A stretch of 64,000 bases of DNA from Nemophila menziesii (Eukaryota > Streptophyta > Magnoliopsida > Boraginales > Hydrophyllaceae): assembly GCA_029959085.1 (NCBI GenBank), contig JARWIR010000027.1, forward strand, positions 9,238,001-9,302,000, given 5' to 3'. The translations under genes were made by a program, and so were the position numbers. The notes below the pieces were generated by a model. That model worked only from the letters and a program-made list of their open reading frames with translations. It ran no database searches and was not told the origin of the DNA. This document shows, in pieces, positions 11,521 to 24,600 of this stretch (positions are counted from its first letter, which is position 1; each line of letters starts with the position of its first letter).

Positions 11521-13929
11521 GAGATTTAACTATCAACTAATATTTACCACCTTTACATTAATACATACTCGGTTGAGATGATCAATTTATTTCAAAACCA
11601 GGCCAACCTTGTGAACCTATCTTTTGTCAGATTTTTTTTAAACTAAGCACAACCGATGATAAGATCTAATAAAAAGTGGATTATATATAATTTTCTTTAT
11701 ATATTAATCTTATTGAAAATGAGGTATAATATAATTGACCAAGAAATGGTTAATGAACAACCAACAAAATAACATGGTTTATATATTTTTGGATTATACA
11801 TCAAATGGTTGTAATCTTGTAGATATCTATTATGTAATAATACAACATATTCTCTTTTCTATTAGATATTTAATTTTTTTGAGATATTTTTAATATATGA
11901 TAATTTCTTTTTCCGATAAATTTCATCCATTAAGATTGGATATTGTAGAGTTGTATCATATATGTTATTGAAATCTTATAATCATATACTATGGTTTATA
12001 TAATTTATAAGTATACTGTTAAATTATGATAAAATAATACTACACAAAAGATGCATAATTTAAAAGAGATAGTATAGGATTTCACAAAAAAGGGTAGCAT
12101 TTTTATCAAACCCGGAATAAATGAGTTGGTTTAATATTTTGGAAAAGGATCGGTTACAGACCCCTATTCACGCTTAATACAAAGTGACAAATTTCACTAA
12201 TACAATATGGTGCTAAATTAAGATAAGATGTTGTGAAAACTATTATTCATATATCATGTAACCTTTTTTTCTCTCGATTTTTATAGAAATTTAGTTAGGG
12301 CATATACACGCCCATCCTAATACCATGGAGGTAAGCAAAGGAATGTATTTAGGGTAGAGGGTTTTCATATGAATGTTTTGACTATATTTTTTATTGCTAT
12401 AATGATAGGTAAAAAACTAAGTGTCGTGACGCATATTCCAAATTAAACCAATGTAATAGTAGGAAAAAAATATTTGTGTGTTCAACAATATTGGCTCGAA
12501 GAGTAGCCTTCAACTTATAAATCAATTTTTTTGGTTTAATTAATTTGAATGTTATTTTGGATATTGAGCAAATATTTGTAAAGGTAATATGAATACGTTT
12601 TTGAATTACCATGTAAATGTAAACATTTTAGTTAATTAGTTGACTTATAAAGAGATATATTTGTTAGTTACAAACTTGCTAGTTCGAGGACAATGACCCT
12701 TTAAATGATTTTACATGAATATCTATGAAATACAATACTTACCTGATGAAGTTGAATCGTTTGTAGTTTTAAGTATAGGAAATCAACTTATTCTAGTATA
12801 CTTATTATTTAGGGGTAAGTATATCATTTGATACCTCATCTATATGCCTAATCAATTTGTTTATTAATTATGTATTTTCTACTTTAAACAACATGAAGTA
12901 TGATTTAATTAAAAAAATTACACCATAATTTTTATTATTATATATTTTTTGTTATTTAAGTTATAAGTCCATACACAAAACATCTTTTAATTCATTAAAT
13001 ATAAAGAAAAACTATCAATAATAAAATTGAAGGTTGATACGATATTTTTTTGAAATCGGGTATCGAAAGGCTCTATTTTATATCCAAATCCTACATTTTA
13101 GTATTAAAGACACAAATCTTTTAATATAAATCGTATCAACATTTGTATTTTATAAAATAATATATAATTCATATTTTATAAATACAATATAGTTTATAAT
13201 TCTCACAATCAAATCTATTTGTATAGATAAAAAATATATAATGTGTAAGTATTTATATACATATTCACTTATCTGATACCCTAAATTTAAAGTATTAAAA
13301 TCAAACAAGAAAAAAATTAGAAGAAGAAAAATTTATCTCATGTGAAATGTCACTAACATGAATCTTATTAATTAAATTATAAAAATGAACCCCGTTCTAA
13401 ACATATGCAACACATCAAAACAAACTCGTTAATTGATTAAAAAACTTAGTTGAGCATATTTTATGATGTTTTACGCTATTAACTCAATGTATAATGATAA
13501 AATCTTTATTTAATTATGTATATAGATTATATCTCTTAGAATTTAAAATTGTGACTAAATATATATTATTGACAATATTTTTAAAAGCGCATATCATAGA
13601 AAAATCAAAATAATAAATAACAATGATTTTCGGTATAAATAAAAAATCCACATGAATGTTTCTTTGAGAAATAAATGATCAACACATTTTATTTGAAATC
13701 CTATACTTTTTAATACATAAATATACTAGGTATTGCCCGTAACCCGAGGACAATACGAAAATCTAATTATACATTCTTAGTTTAAGATGTGGTTACTACG
13801 ATAATATGATAACAAAATTCGTAACATGGCATGTCTTCCAAATATCGAAACGGTGACTGAGTTTTGAATTGATATGATGTATATATGTAGGAATTCTTAG
13901 TTTATTGGATTTAAGATGTGTCAAGAATG

Positions 13930-15200
13930 TTTAGTTTTGATTGTTTCCATTTTACAATTGAAATTGTAGGAACTAGAAACTCAAAAATTTATAAATTATT
14001 GGTAATAAGTGTTAGGTTCAAACTTGGTCCATGTGTTATATAAAATAGTCAAATACATCAATGAATTATAAAAGAGTAAGACTTACATACTATATTGGAT
14101 GGTCAAATATTTATCATACAACTAGTTATTATATTCATAAAACACACATCATTAGATTAACTATGTTAATACTATAATTATATTTTGCATGATAAAAACA
14201 TTTGGTTTGTGTTATAATATGATCGGTATGAGACCATTTACTGTATGTATTTTCCTTATAAATGTACCAAATATGTTTCAAGAATTTGTTATCTATGCTT
14301 AATTCGAATCAAGTTAGAGACATGACTCTCCATTTAAATTACATTTGATAAACACACTTTTCACATATGTTTACATATTCCAATTTTTGTATCACATAAA
14401 ATTTTGTTACTTTTCCAGTTATGTGAAAGTTTCATGCCATCTCTTTGTATCTATTGGTAATTCTCTGAATATCTCTATACATTAATGCATGAAATATCTT
14501 ATATTAGCGTATTAATTTTTTTAGTACGTATGGTTGTGTAACCATTAAAATTAACTACATGTTAACATTGAGTAATATGATTCGATCGAGAATCAAAAGG
14601 TATATTTGCCTAATAATTCTATAATAAATTGCAATAAATTATTACAAAAAATGTGTCACAAAACCAAAACTTTTACACACCAAATAATTTATAGGATATC
14701 TCATCTATTATCAAACACACGCATGGAAAATATATTACCCTGTGTTGCTTGATCTTATAATAGACCATTTTTGTAGGAAATAAAATCAACTTTCATCCTT
14801 GCTATGAGTATGTAAATATCTTATGATTAAACTAAATTAATGAATTATGTAAACGGTTATGAGATTGTCATTTTATATATACATGCTTATATTAAAGCTT
14901 CGTCTTTGGTGTTTAGTTCAAATGTATCTGTTCATTGTATATCGAGTATGATTTGTGGATAATTACCATTTTTTATATAGTTCATTCAGCCACGGTCCCT
15001 ACCATATGATAGATAACTTTTTAATAACTTACCATGTTGCATTATCTATTAAAAAATTATTTTATTTGTGGTCATGTTTATAAAGAAGAAAAATACTATT
15101 CATTATTGAATGATAATATTGATATAGGATTTGCACTGGAATGGTAAAACAATTTTGAATTTATATGATACAACATCTTTATGTTAGTTTCAGCAAAATA
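13930..15200. repeat. Partial copy A'
   Basis: Follows A1 from about 1840 to 3150 ('acttggtccatgtgttatat' near 14022, 'taccctgtgttgcttgatct' near 14735), then stops abruptly at 'gttagtttcagcaaaataaa', where A2 begins with its A-rich array. It corresponds to the start of A3 at 24700. No gene seen. Confidence 0.75.
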
Positions 15201-17884
15201 AAACAATTTAGGGAAAAACTAATGTTAAAAAACATATGTGAATTTTTAGAAAAAAAATAACGGTAAAATAATATTTAGAAAAAATAATTGTAAAATATTT
15301 TTTTTAAATAATGGTAAAAGAATTTTTATGAAGAAACACAAAAGAAATAAAAAGATAATCATAAAAAAGTTTATAAGAAAAACATATTTAAACAACATAA
15401 AATGAATTAAAAAAATAATGTTAAAAGAATTTTTTAAAAACACATACAAATAATTAAGATAATGTATAAGTTGTAAAATTTAACAAACTTGTTATTTTTT
15501 GTTACAGATTTCAAACTTATTGTATTAATTTTTAATATTTTATTAAATTTATTTTATACATATCATTTTTGTATTCTAATAAATATTTACTTATTTATTT
15601 TAATTTGTAATTATTTATTCGGGTTGTAATAATTATGTATTTATTTATTGTAATGTATTTTAACATCTAATTATTCTTAAGGGTTGTAATAATTAGTGTT
15701 TTATTCTTAAAAATTAATCTTAATGTACTTATATTAGTTTCGATTGTTTCCATTTTAGAATTCAAATTATACGAAGTAGAAACGTAAAAATTAATAAAAA
15801 TTGGTAAATAAGATTTAGGTTTAAACTTGGTCCACGTGTTATATTAAATAGTCAAATACATTATTGGATTATAAAAGAGTAAAACTTACATCCTATATTG
15901 GATTGTTAAATATTTACAATATAACTAATAATTATATTCATTAAACACACATTATTAGATTAACTATGTATTTACTATAATTATATTTTTCATGATAAAA
16001 ACATTAGGTTTGTTGTATAATATTATCAGTATGAGACCATTTAGTATTTGATGTATGTATTTTCTTTATAAATGTACCAAATATATTTCTGTCATACACA
16101 TAATGAAATTTTTTATGGGATTTTCTATTCAAAAGATTTCAAGGATTTGTTATCTTTGCTTAGTTCGAAACAATTTAGAGAAATGACTCACCTTTTAAAT
16201 TACATTTGATATACACACTTTTTATATAATTTTTTTTTCATAATCCACTTTTTTTATCACATATTTTTATTTTACTTTTCTAGTTTTGTGAAAGTTTTAT
16301 GTCATCTCTTTGTATCTAATGGTATTTTTCTGAATCTCTTTACACATTTATGCATGCAATATCTTATATTATCGTATTAATTTTTTTTGGAATACAAATG
16401 GTTGTGTATCCTTTAAAATTTATTACATGTTAACATGGAGTAATGATTCGATATAGAATCAAAAGGTAAATTCGCCTACTAATGCTATAATAAATTGCAC
16501 AAAATTGTTACAAAATAATGTGTCACAGAACCAAAACTTTCACACTCCAAATAATTTACATAATAACTCCACTATTATCAAACACACGCGTGGATAATAT
16601 ATTACCCTATCTTGCTGGCTCTAATAATAGACCATTTTTGTAGGAAATAAATTCAACTTTCTTCCTTACTACCGAGTATGTAAATATCTTATGATTCAAT
16701 TCGAATAATGAATTATGTGGATGGTTCTAAGATTTTCATATTTTTATATACATGCTTTTATTAAAGCGTCGCCTTTGGTGTGCGGTTCGAATGTATTTAT
16801 TCATCTAATATCGAGCATGATTTTTGGATAATTACCATTTTATATATAGGTCCTTTAGGCATGTTGCACTGTCTATTAAAAATTAATTTGTTTGTGGTAA
16901 TGTTTATAATGAAGAAAAATATTATTCATTATTAAGTGATAATATTGATATAGTATTTGCATTTAAATGGTAAAACTCTTTTGAATTTACTATAATACAA
17001 CATCTTAATGATTAGTTTCAGCAAACTAAAAATTCAATATAACAAACATAAATGAAAAATAGAAACTTAACATGAGTAAAAATTATATTTAATCACTGCT
17101 TGATCACAAATCTAAATTAATAAGGAAATTCATTTTGAAGTGGAATAAGAAACTCAATTGCTAACAATAATGTATAGTAACCTTTGTTTCAAAACCTAAT
17201 AAGTCAACAAATCTATGTTTTTTTTGAAACAAAAAATATTCAACAAATTTTTTTTTAACAAATTTGAGTAATGATATTTACTATCCAAAATTATCTCACC
17301 AAATATACCACCTATAACATTGTATGGTTCGATTAGAAGTAAATTGTAAATATTTTGAATTTATTATTCTAAATATAACAATTCTAACTAAATCACATTA
17401 CATCAAGGGTTGTACAATTAATCGTAATAATTTTATATAAGCATCCAATTATAATAACAAGTCACATTTGTAAATTTTTATAACATTACTATAAATATTA
17501 TAGTTTTATAAATCATGTTCTTTCATGGAGAATTTAACATATAAGTTAAACTTCCTCTTATTTTTGTGAAGGATATTTAGTATTCATGACATTACTAAAT
17601 AATATTTTTTATTATATGTAAAAATAATTGGATACATATTAGTGGATGAAATGAAACACTTAATATTCAATATTTTCTCGTACTAACTCATACATAAAGA
17701 ATCACCTCATTTAATTTCATAAAGATAAATCTTTAAAAACACTATATTTAATAACAATTAATATACATATATGATAAAACACAAAAAATATCATATTATA
17801 AATGTATTACATATAATCAAAAGCATCCTAAATATAAAAATTAAATAAAAAGCTTGTTTGAATATCTTAAGGGCTATCCTTAAG

Positions 17885-18085
17885 TAGAAATCAACAATAA
17901 TTTCAAGTGTAAGTTCTCAGTTGATCTCTAGTGGATGATGCGAGGACTGTCCAAAGTTTGAAAGTTATTTTTGTGATGTTGAGAACGTCAATGGAAATTG
18001 TATCTCTTGTTGTGATATGATTTAACTTGATCCATCTTGTGCAATTGATAGAAGATTTGTCATATGGGGTAGTAAAAAAAGGCAT
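17885..18085 (-). pseudogene. Copy of unidentified gene fragment (A2)
   Basis: Minus-strand frame (60 codons from 18085 to 17903) shares a CTRWIKL / TTRDTISI pattern with YQLHKMDRVQG / HNKRYNFHNQN of the 9026-9541 fragment in a partly shifted frame. The same internal deletion as in A1 is present. Broken, not expected to encode a protein. Confidence 0.45.
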
Positions 18086-18223
18086 TTTTGAAAAGTTGAA
18101 TTACACCTAGACAAGCAAAAATTAGTTATTATTGGATTGATTAATAAAACAGAAAATAAACTCGAATATATCAAAAATATTGAGCATTCCTTGTTAAAAT
18201 TAAGAAATAAACATTATTTAATT

Positions 18224-18480
18224 TTAATAATATATTAATTAGTTAAATAATAAACACACTTACCCCCAAGTTAAAGTTCTTTCTGCATTTACGGACACTA
18301 GTCAATGCTACAATTTATATAAATACACACAGATTAGCATAAGATTTACGCGTCTTTTATTGTTCTCTTACAAGTCTATTAGATTTATTCATCTTTGTTT
18401 ATCCTTATATTATAATAGTTCTAGGAAGAACTTTAACTTGGGGATAAGTGTGTTTATTTCATAACTGATTAATATTTTAT
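18224..18480. mobile_element. Foldback element, internally deleted copy (A2)
   Basis: Same structure as 4350-4603: outer arms with ACACTTACCCCCAAGTTAAA and its complement (one change, 'cttggggataag'), and an interior derived from the right half only. The shared deletion shows it pre-dates the A1/A2 duplication. Confidence 0.7.
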
Positions 18481-19520
18481 GATTTGAATTAAGATTTAAC
18501 TATCAACTATTTTTTACCTACTTTATATTAATACATACGTGAGAGCTGATCAATTAATTTTCAAACTAGAGTCTTTTAATTTTTTAGACTAAGCCTGACA
18601 AAGGATAGGGTCTCATAGAAAGTATTTTGTGTATATTTTTTTTTTATATTTTAAACTTACACAATATCAGTTATAATATAATTGACAAACAAATGGTTTA
18701 ATAACAACTAATGAAATCACATGGTTTATATTCATATTGGATTTACATAGAATGATTGTAATCTTGTAGTAATTTAATTTTTTTAAGATGTATTGTATAT
18801 ATGTGAATTATCTCTTTCTCTTTTGAATTTTTTTATCTATGGAGATTGGATATCGTACAGATGTATCATACATGTTATTAAAATCTTATAATCATTTAAT
18901 ACAATCTATATAATTTCTAATTATTGTTCATTTATAACCAAATAACCATACACAAAAATGGTTAGATTGATAATTATATTATAGGGTTTCACAAAAAAAT
19001 TGTAGTATTTTTATTAAAACTAGATCTAAATGAATTGGTCTAATATTTAGGTAAAGGGTGGTTTACCAAGCCCTTATTCTTCCCTCGTACAAGTTTAAAA
19101 ATTTCACTAATACATACGGTGTTAAATAAAGATAAGATATTGTGATAAATACTCTTCATCTATCATTTAACTTTTTTTCTCTCCATTTGAAGAGAAAAAT
19201 TGTATAGAACATACAGTTAAATCTTCCACAAACGAAGATGGGAATTTAACCAAACATCCTATCTAATATCATATAGGTAAAACTTAGTTTAAAGGATGGG
19301 ATATGAATAGTGTGACCACATGTACAAGTGATAAAATAATAGGTAAAGAACTTAGTGATGAGACCCATATTTCAAATTTAACCAAAGTAATAATAGAAAA
19401 AAGAAATATGCATGTTAACATATTGGCTCGAAGGAGTAGCTTCAAATCATAAATAATTTTTTTCTATTTGTAATTAGTTAGCATGATGTTTTGGAGATTG
19501 AATAAATATTTGTAAAGACA

Positions 19521-20390
19521 ATATGAGTGTTGTTTAAATTACCATGTAGATTTAAACTTTTTTGTTTACTAGTGGAGTTATAGGGATATTTATTTGTTCA
19601 TCACAAACTCGATAGGTTGAGGACAATGACAAGTTAGTTTTAGATGCACAAATCTTTTAATACAAATTCTAACATCAATTTTATTTTATAAAAAAATGTA
19701 TAATTGTATTTTAAAAAATAATATAATATTCATAAACCACAAAATATAATATATTTATGTTAGTTAAACAATATATAATGTACAAGAATTGTATACAAAT
19801 TTCACTTATCGGATACCCTAAAATTAAAAATATTAAAATCAAACCATAAAAAATAAAATTTTAATTAAAAAAACATACCTCAATTGAAATGCTATGACCA
19901 TCATCTTAGTGATTAACCATACAATGTTGTTCACAAGGTTACAAAAATCAAATAATATTTAACCAATATATCTGAAATGGAAATTCATATACACTTACAT
20001 ACATTATTATAGATGTGGTTTCTAGTGGTAGAGAACGATAAAATAAGGTATAAGGGAGGCGGTGAGTTTCAGAGAATAGGTTTTGAATATGTACACAAAT
20101 AATATGGGTTGGGCTTTTGGTGTTATTGGTCAATAAGGTTGTACAAGAATAAAATCCGCATACATAGCCATGGTGATGTTTCAAGACTAATTTAGCATTG
20201 TAGACTTCTATTTACAAGATAATTCTTTATAAACTTTTGGGTCTTATTTTATAAATCAACGCCTATAAACATAATCAACAAATTTATCAAACTCAACATT
20301 CCACTAAGAATTAAGATACTGAATAACAAATATGAAAATAAGAGCTTATGTTCATAAAATTTGTGAAAAATGCCGCCTAAATGGTAGGTT
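19521..20390. other. AT-rich junction between A2 and B2, no gene seen
   Basis: The first part ('ccatgtagatttaaactttt', 'gtcgaggacaatgac'-like) resembles the ends of B blocks near 12610-12700 and 23100-23190. Bases 19900-20200 resemble 23860-24120 ('ggaggcggtgagtttcagag' versus 'ggaaggcggtgagttttaga'). A 78-codon minus-strand frame at 19948-20184 has no recognisable motif and is not conserved open in the related copy. Confidence 0.5.
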
Positions 20391-20890
20391 TTCTGTTGAT
20401 CTCCAGTGTATGATGTGATGACTCTCTAGAGTGTGAAAGATGTTATTGTGATTTTGATTATGGAAATTGTATCTCATTTTTTGAAATCATTGAACTTGAT
20501 CTATCTTGTGTAATTGATAGAGGATTGCAAAGGGTTTCTCATATAGTGTAATAGAAAACGATATGGGGTATTTAAGGGTATGTCCATAAGGATCAATTTT
20601 ATAGCGATCAAGATTTGAAAAGCTGTCATTGTTCAAATATTTTGTAGTCGGAGATCCATATCCATAAGTAATACTATGGTTTTGTTCGACTGTTTAATTA
20701 ATATTATATAATGGAGCTATATAGTTAGCATCATGAATTAGAATGAACCAGATTGTTACAGTGTATTTATTTGACAACGATGTAATACAAAACATTTGGC
20801 TAAGTAACATTGTTATTTAAAAATATATCCACTCAATTTAGAAAAAATCGTTTTTCTCTGCTAACATAACACAAAATTCATCATATATGA
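20380..20890 (-). pseudogene. Copy of unidentified gene fragment (B2)
   Basis: Aligns along its whole length with 9026-9541 ('aatggagctatatagttagca', 'gtaatacaaaacatttggct', 'cgtttttctctgctaacata') but has small insertions such as an extra 'atccat' near 20660 and substitutions that break the frame. It keeps the CTAG-GTATAATT / TTAG junctions. It shows that the unbroken form was once present in both B blocks. Confidence 0.6.
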
Positions 20891-20988
20891 ATATTGTGAA
20901 TAGTTGAATTATACCTAGACAAGCAAAGATTGGTTTTTATTAGATTGATTTATCAACCAGAAAATAACCTCGAATATATAAAAAAAAT

Positions 20989-21312
20989 AAGAAATAGACT
21001 CTGTGGGTATCCATGGAATTCGTTAATGGATTTCTGAATACCCATACTATAAAATAGGACTTTTAGGTACCCAACTGTTTCTTTTTGTCCAACTATTAGT
21101 GTTTTCCGCTATTTCACACATTAAGTATGATGTGGAGCCTATGTGAACTTGGTTTCCTTCTATTTTGAAATGTATTCTTAATGTGTGAGATAACAAAAAC
21201 ACTAACGGTTGGACAAAAAGAAAAAGTTGGGTACCTAAAAGTCCTATTTTATAGTATAGGTATCCATAAGTCCTTTTTCGAATTCCATGGGTACCCACAG
21301 AGTCTTTTTCTC
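20989..21312. mobile_element. Hairpin MITE with long terminal inverted repeats
   Basis: A 324-bp element whose arms of roughly 125 bp are inverted copies of each other: left 'agactctgtgggtatccatgg', 'tactataaaataggactttt', 'aggtacccaactgtttct'; right the complements, ending 'ccacagagtctttttctc'. It is flanked by AAAAAAAT on both sides (20981-20988 and 21313-21320), an apparent 8-bp target duplication, which would point to hAT-like mobilisation, although the A-run makes its exact length uncertain. The sister positions near 9655, 4305, 18172 and 26935 lack it. An 83-codon frame inside is a by-product of the arms. Confidence 0.85.
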
Positions 21313-21364
21313 AAAAAAATTAGCATTCCTTATTAAAATTGTGGAAAAAAATAGGAAATTTTAA

Positions 21365-21610
21365 GAAAATATTAATTAGTTAAAAAATATAAGCACTTAC
21401 CCCCAAGTTATAGTTCCACGAGATAAAGTTCTTCATAGAACTATTAAAATATATTGATAAACACAAATGAATTAATCTAATACTCATAAGGAAATACTAG
21501 TAAGGTAAAAAGAAAAAGACACCTAAAGTCTATGTCAATCTGTGTGTATTAATATATATTATAGTATTGACTAGTGATAGTAAATGTGATCGCATTTACT
21601 ATGTTATGAA
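21365..21610. mobile_element. Foldback element, left-arm remnant (B2)
   Basis: Carries 'gcacttacccccaagttata', 'ataaacacaaatgaattaat' and 'gtctatgtcaatctgtgtgt' in left-arm order, like 9715-9990. The right arm is absent. Confidence 0.55.
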
Positions 21611-24600
21611 TAAATATTTAAATACATCTAACTTTTCGCAACTCTAATTGATACATACGTTGTAGAGTTGCTCAATTAATTTCCAAACCCGCCCAACCCT
21701 GTCACCCTACCTTTGGTCGGACCCTTTTAATTTTTTACACTAAGCCTAACCAAGGATAGGATATAATAGAAATTGGTTTGTGTATATCATTTAACTTATA
21801 CTTAGTCTTACACAAAATGATTTATAATATAATTGACTGACAAATGTTTAATGAACAACAAACAAATTGACATGTAATATATTTTTTGTGTTATACACGG
21901 GATACTTGTAATGTTGTAGATATATATATATTATATAACAATATAACATATTCATTTATTTAGTAGATAATTCTTTTCTTTTGAGATATTTGTATATATC
22001 TGACTTAATGTTTTCTTTTTTGATAAATTTAATCTATGTAGATTGGATGTTGTAGATATGTATCATATATGTTATTAAAATCTTATAATAATTTAAACAA
22101 TTTTTAAGTATATTATTCAAATTATGACAAAATAACCTAACACAAAAAACGTTGTTTGTTTTAAATCGATATTATAAGGTTTCATGAAAAAGTGTAGCAT
22201 TTTTATTAAAACCGGATCTAAAGGCGTTTATTTTAGTATTTAGGTAAAGGGTATATTACCAGACCCTTGTTCACACGTAATATAAGGTGTCAAAATTCAC
22301 CGATTCAATCTGGTGTTAAATAAAGATAAGATATTGCAAGAATTACTCTTCATATATCGATTAACTTTTTAATTCTAACAATTTTGATAGAAAACTAGTT
22401 AGGACATATAGTAAAGTCTAGGAACAAAAGAAAAGATGGGAATTTACACGCCCATCCTATCCAATATCCTATAGATAAAACAAAGGAATCTATTTTTGGT
22501 AAAGGCTGTGCACATGAATGGTTTGACCACATTTATGAGTGATAAAATGATAGTATAGGGTTTCACACAAAAAGGGTAGCATTTTATTAAAACCGGACTA
22601 AATATATTGGTTTTAATATTTTGGTAAAGGTTTAGTTACTAGACCCTTGTTCACCGTTAATACAAAGTGACAAATATCACAAATACAATATGGTGTTAAA
22701 CTAAGACAAGATATTGTGAGAATTACTATTCATCTATCATTTAACCCTTTTTCTGAAATTTTTATAGAAATTTTGTTATGGCATATACACGCCCATCCTA
22801 TCGGATACCGTGGAGCTAAACAAATGAATGTATCTAGGGTAGAGGGTGTACATATGAATGGGTTTTCCATATTTTTTAGTGCTTTAATGATAGGTAAAGA
22901 ACTTAGTTTCGTGACACATATTCCAAATTAAACCAAAGGAATAGTAGGAATAAAACATATACGTTTTGAACAATATTGGCTCGAATAGTAGCCTTCAAGT
23001 CATGAATCAATTTTTTTGGTTTAATTAATCTGAATGTTGTTTTGGATATTGAGGAAATATTTGTAAAGGTAAAATTAATATTTTTTTAAAATTACCATGT
23101 GAATGTAAACTTGTTAGTTTATTAGTTGATTTATAGAGAGATATATTTGTTTATTAGAAACTTGCTAGGTCGAGGACAATGACCGCTTAAATGATTTTAC
23201 ATGACTATCTATGAAATACAATACTTACCTGATGAAGTTGAATCATTTGTAATTTAAGTATAGTTTATAAACTTATTCTAGTATACTTATTATTTAGGGG
23301 TAAGTATATCGTTTGATACCTCATCTATATACCTAATCAATTTGTTTATTAATTATGTATTTTCTACTTTATACAAGATGAAGTATATTTTTTTTGAAAA
23401 CAATTACACCATAATGTTTATTATTATATATTTTTTGTTATTTAAGTTATTAGTCCATACACAAAACACCTCTTAATTTATTATATATAAAGAAAAACCA
23501 TCAATAAAAAATTGAAGTTTGATAAGATATTTCATTTAAAAAACCGGGTATCAAAAGGCTCTATTTTATATCAAAATCCTATGTCATAGTTTTAAACACA
23601 CAAATATTTTAATATAAATTATAACAACATTTGTATTTTTTAAAATAATGTATAATTCATATTTTATGAATAAATATATAAGTTATAATTCTCACAATAA
23701 AATCTGTTTGTATAAGATAAATATATATATATATACAGATTCACTTATCTGATGCCCTAAAATAAAAATTATTAAAATCAAACAATAAAAAAATTAGAAT
23801 AAGAAAAAATATATCTCATGTGAAATGTCACAAACATGAATCTTAGTAATTAATATTATAATCTCGTTTGAAAACCATACAATATTAAACAATATATATG
23901 AAATGGAACTTCATATACACTATTAAAATGGAGATTTCTACAGAGGTAATGATGGATAAAGTATGGAATAAGGAAGGCGGTGAGTTTTAGAGACTAGCGT
24001 TCAATTTATACAGAAAATAATATGGACTGGGTTTTAAGGTTTTAGTGGTCAATAGGGTTGTACAAGAATCAAAATTTGCATAAATTGCTACAATGATCTT
24101 TCAAGGCTTATTTAGTATTGTGAGCTTTTCTTTAAAAGATGATTCTTTATAAACTTTTGGTCTTGATTTAATAAATGAACCCCTTTCTAAACATATGCAA
24201 TACATCAAAACAAACCCGTCAATTGATTTGATTAAGCGTATTTTATGATGATTTACGATATTAACTCTATGTATAATGAAAAAAATCATTATTTAATTAT
24301 GTATTTATTTTTATTTTAATAAATCTCTTAATTTTTAAAAATATAACTGAATATATTAAAGACAATATTTTTAAAAGCGCGTATTATAGAAAAATCAAAA
24401 TAATAAATAACAATGATGTTGGTATAAATAAAAAATCCACAAGCACGATTCTTTGAGAAATAAATGATCAAGACATTTTATTTAAACTCCTATAATTTTC
24501 AATACATAAATATACAAGTATTTCCTGTAACCCAAGGACAGTATGAAAACATTCTTAGTTTAAGATTTCATGACGATAATATGATAACAAAATTCGTTTA

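Larger units (their letters stand above)
7095..13930. repeat. Older duplicated block B1
   Basis: From about 7095 the sequence follows the order of A1 from about 2400 onward but is far more diverged, e.g. 'atgcatgcaatatctta' near 7131/2441 and 'agatgggaatttacatgccc' near 10804/5362. A second partial round of the same landmarks runs from about 11130 to 12620. The part from about 9060 to 13930 corresponds to 20390-24700 (B2). Contents: a SINE at 8383-8623, the best gene fragment at 9026-9541, foldback arm sequence, and AT-rich DNA without recognisable genes. Confidence 0.7.
15201..19520. repeat. Segmental duplication copy A2
   Basis: Near-identical partner of 1286-5644, in the same orientation, displaced by about 13.9 kb. 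It includes the A-rich array (15201-15450), a gene-fragment copy (17885-18085) and an internally deleted foldback copy (18224-18480). High similarity compared with the B blocks implies this pair is the most recent duplication in the left half. No other coding sequence seen. Confidence 0.85.

Noticed and set aside
13728..13760. 'actaggtattgcccgtaacc' as a transposon terminus
   Set aside because: It resembles ends of some plant DNA transposons, but no matching inverted end or target duplication was found, and it recurs in B2 (about 24510) simply as part of the duplicated block.
21047..21298. 83-codon frame inside the hairpin MITE
   Set aside because: Spans both inverted arms; openness follows from the palindrome and no similarity is recognised.
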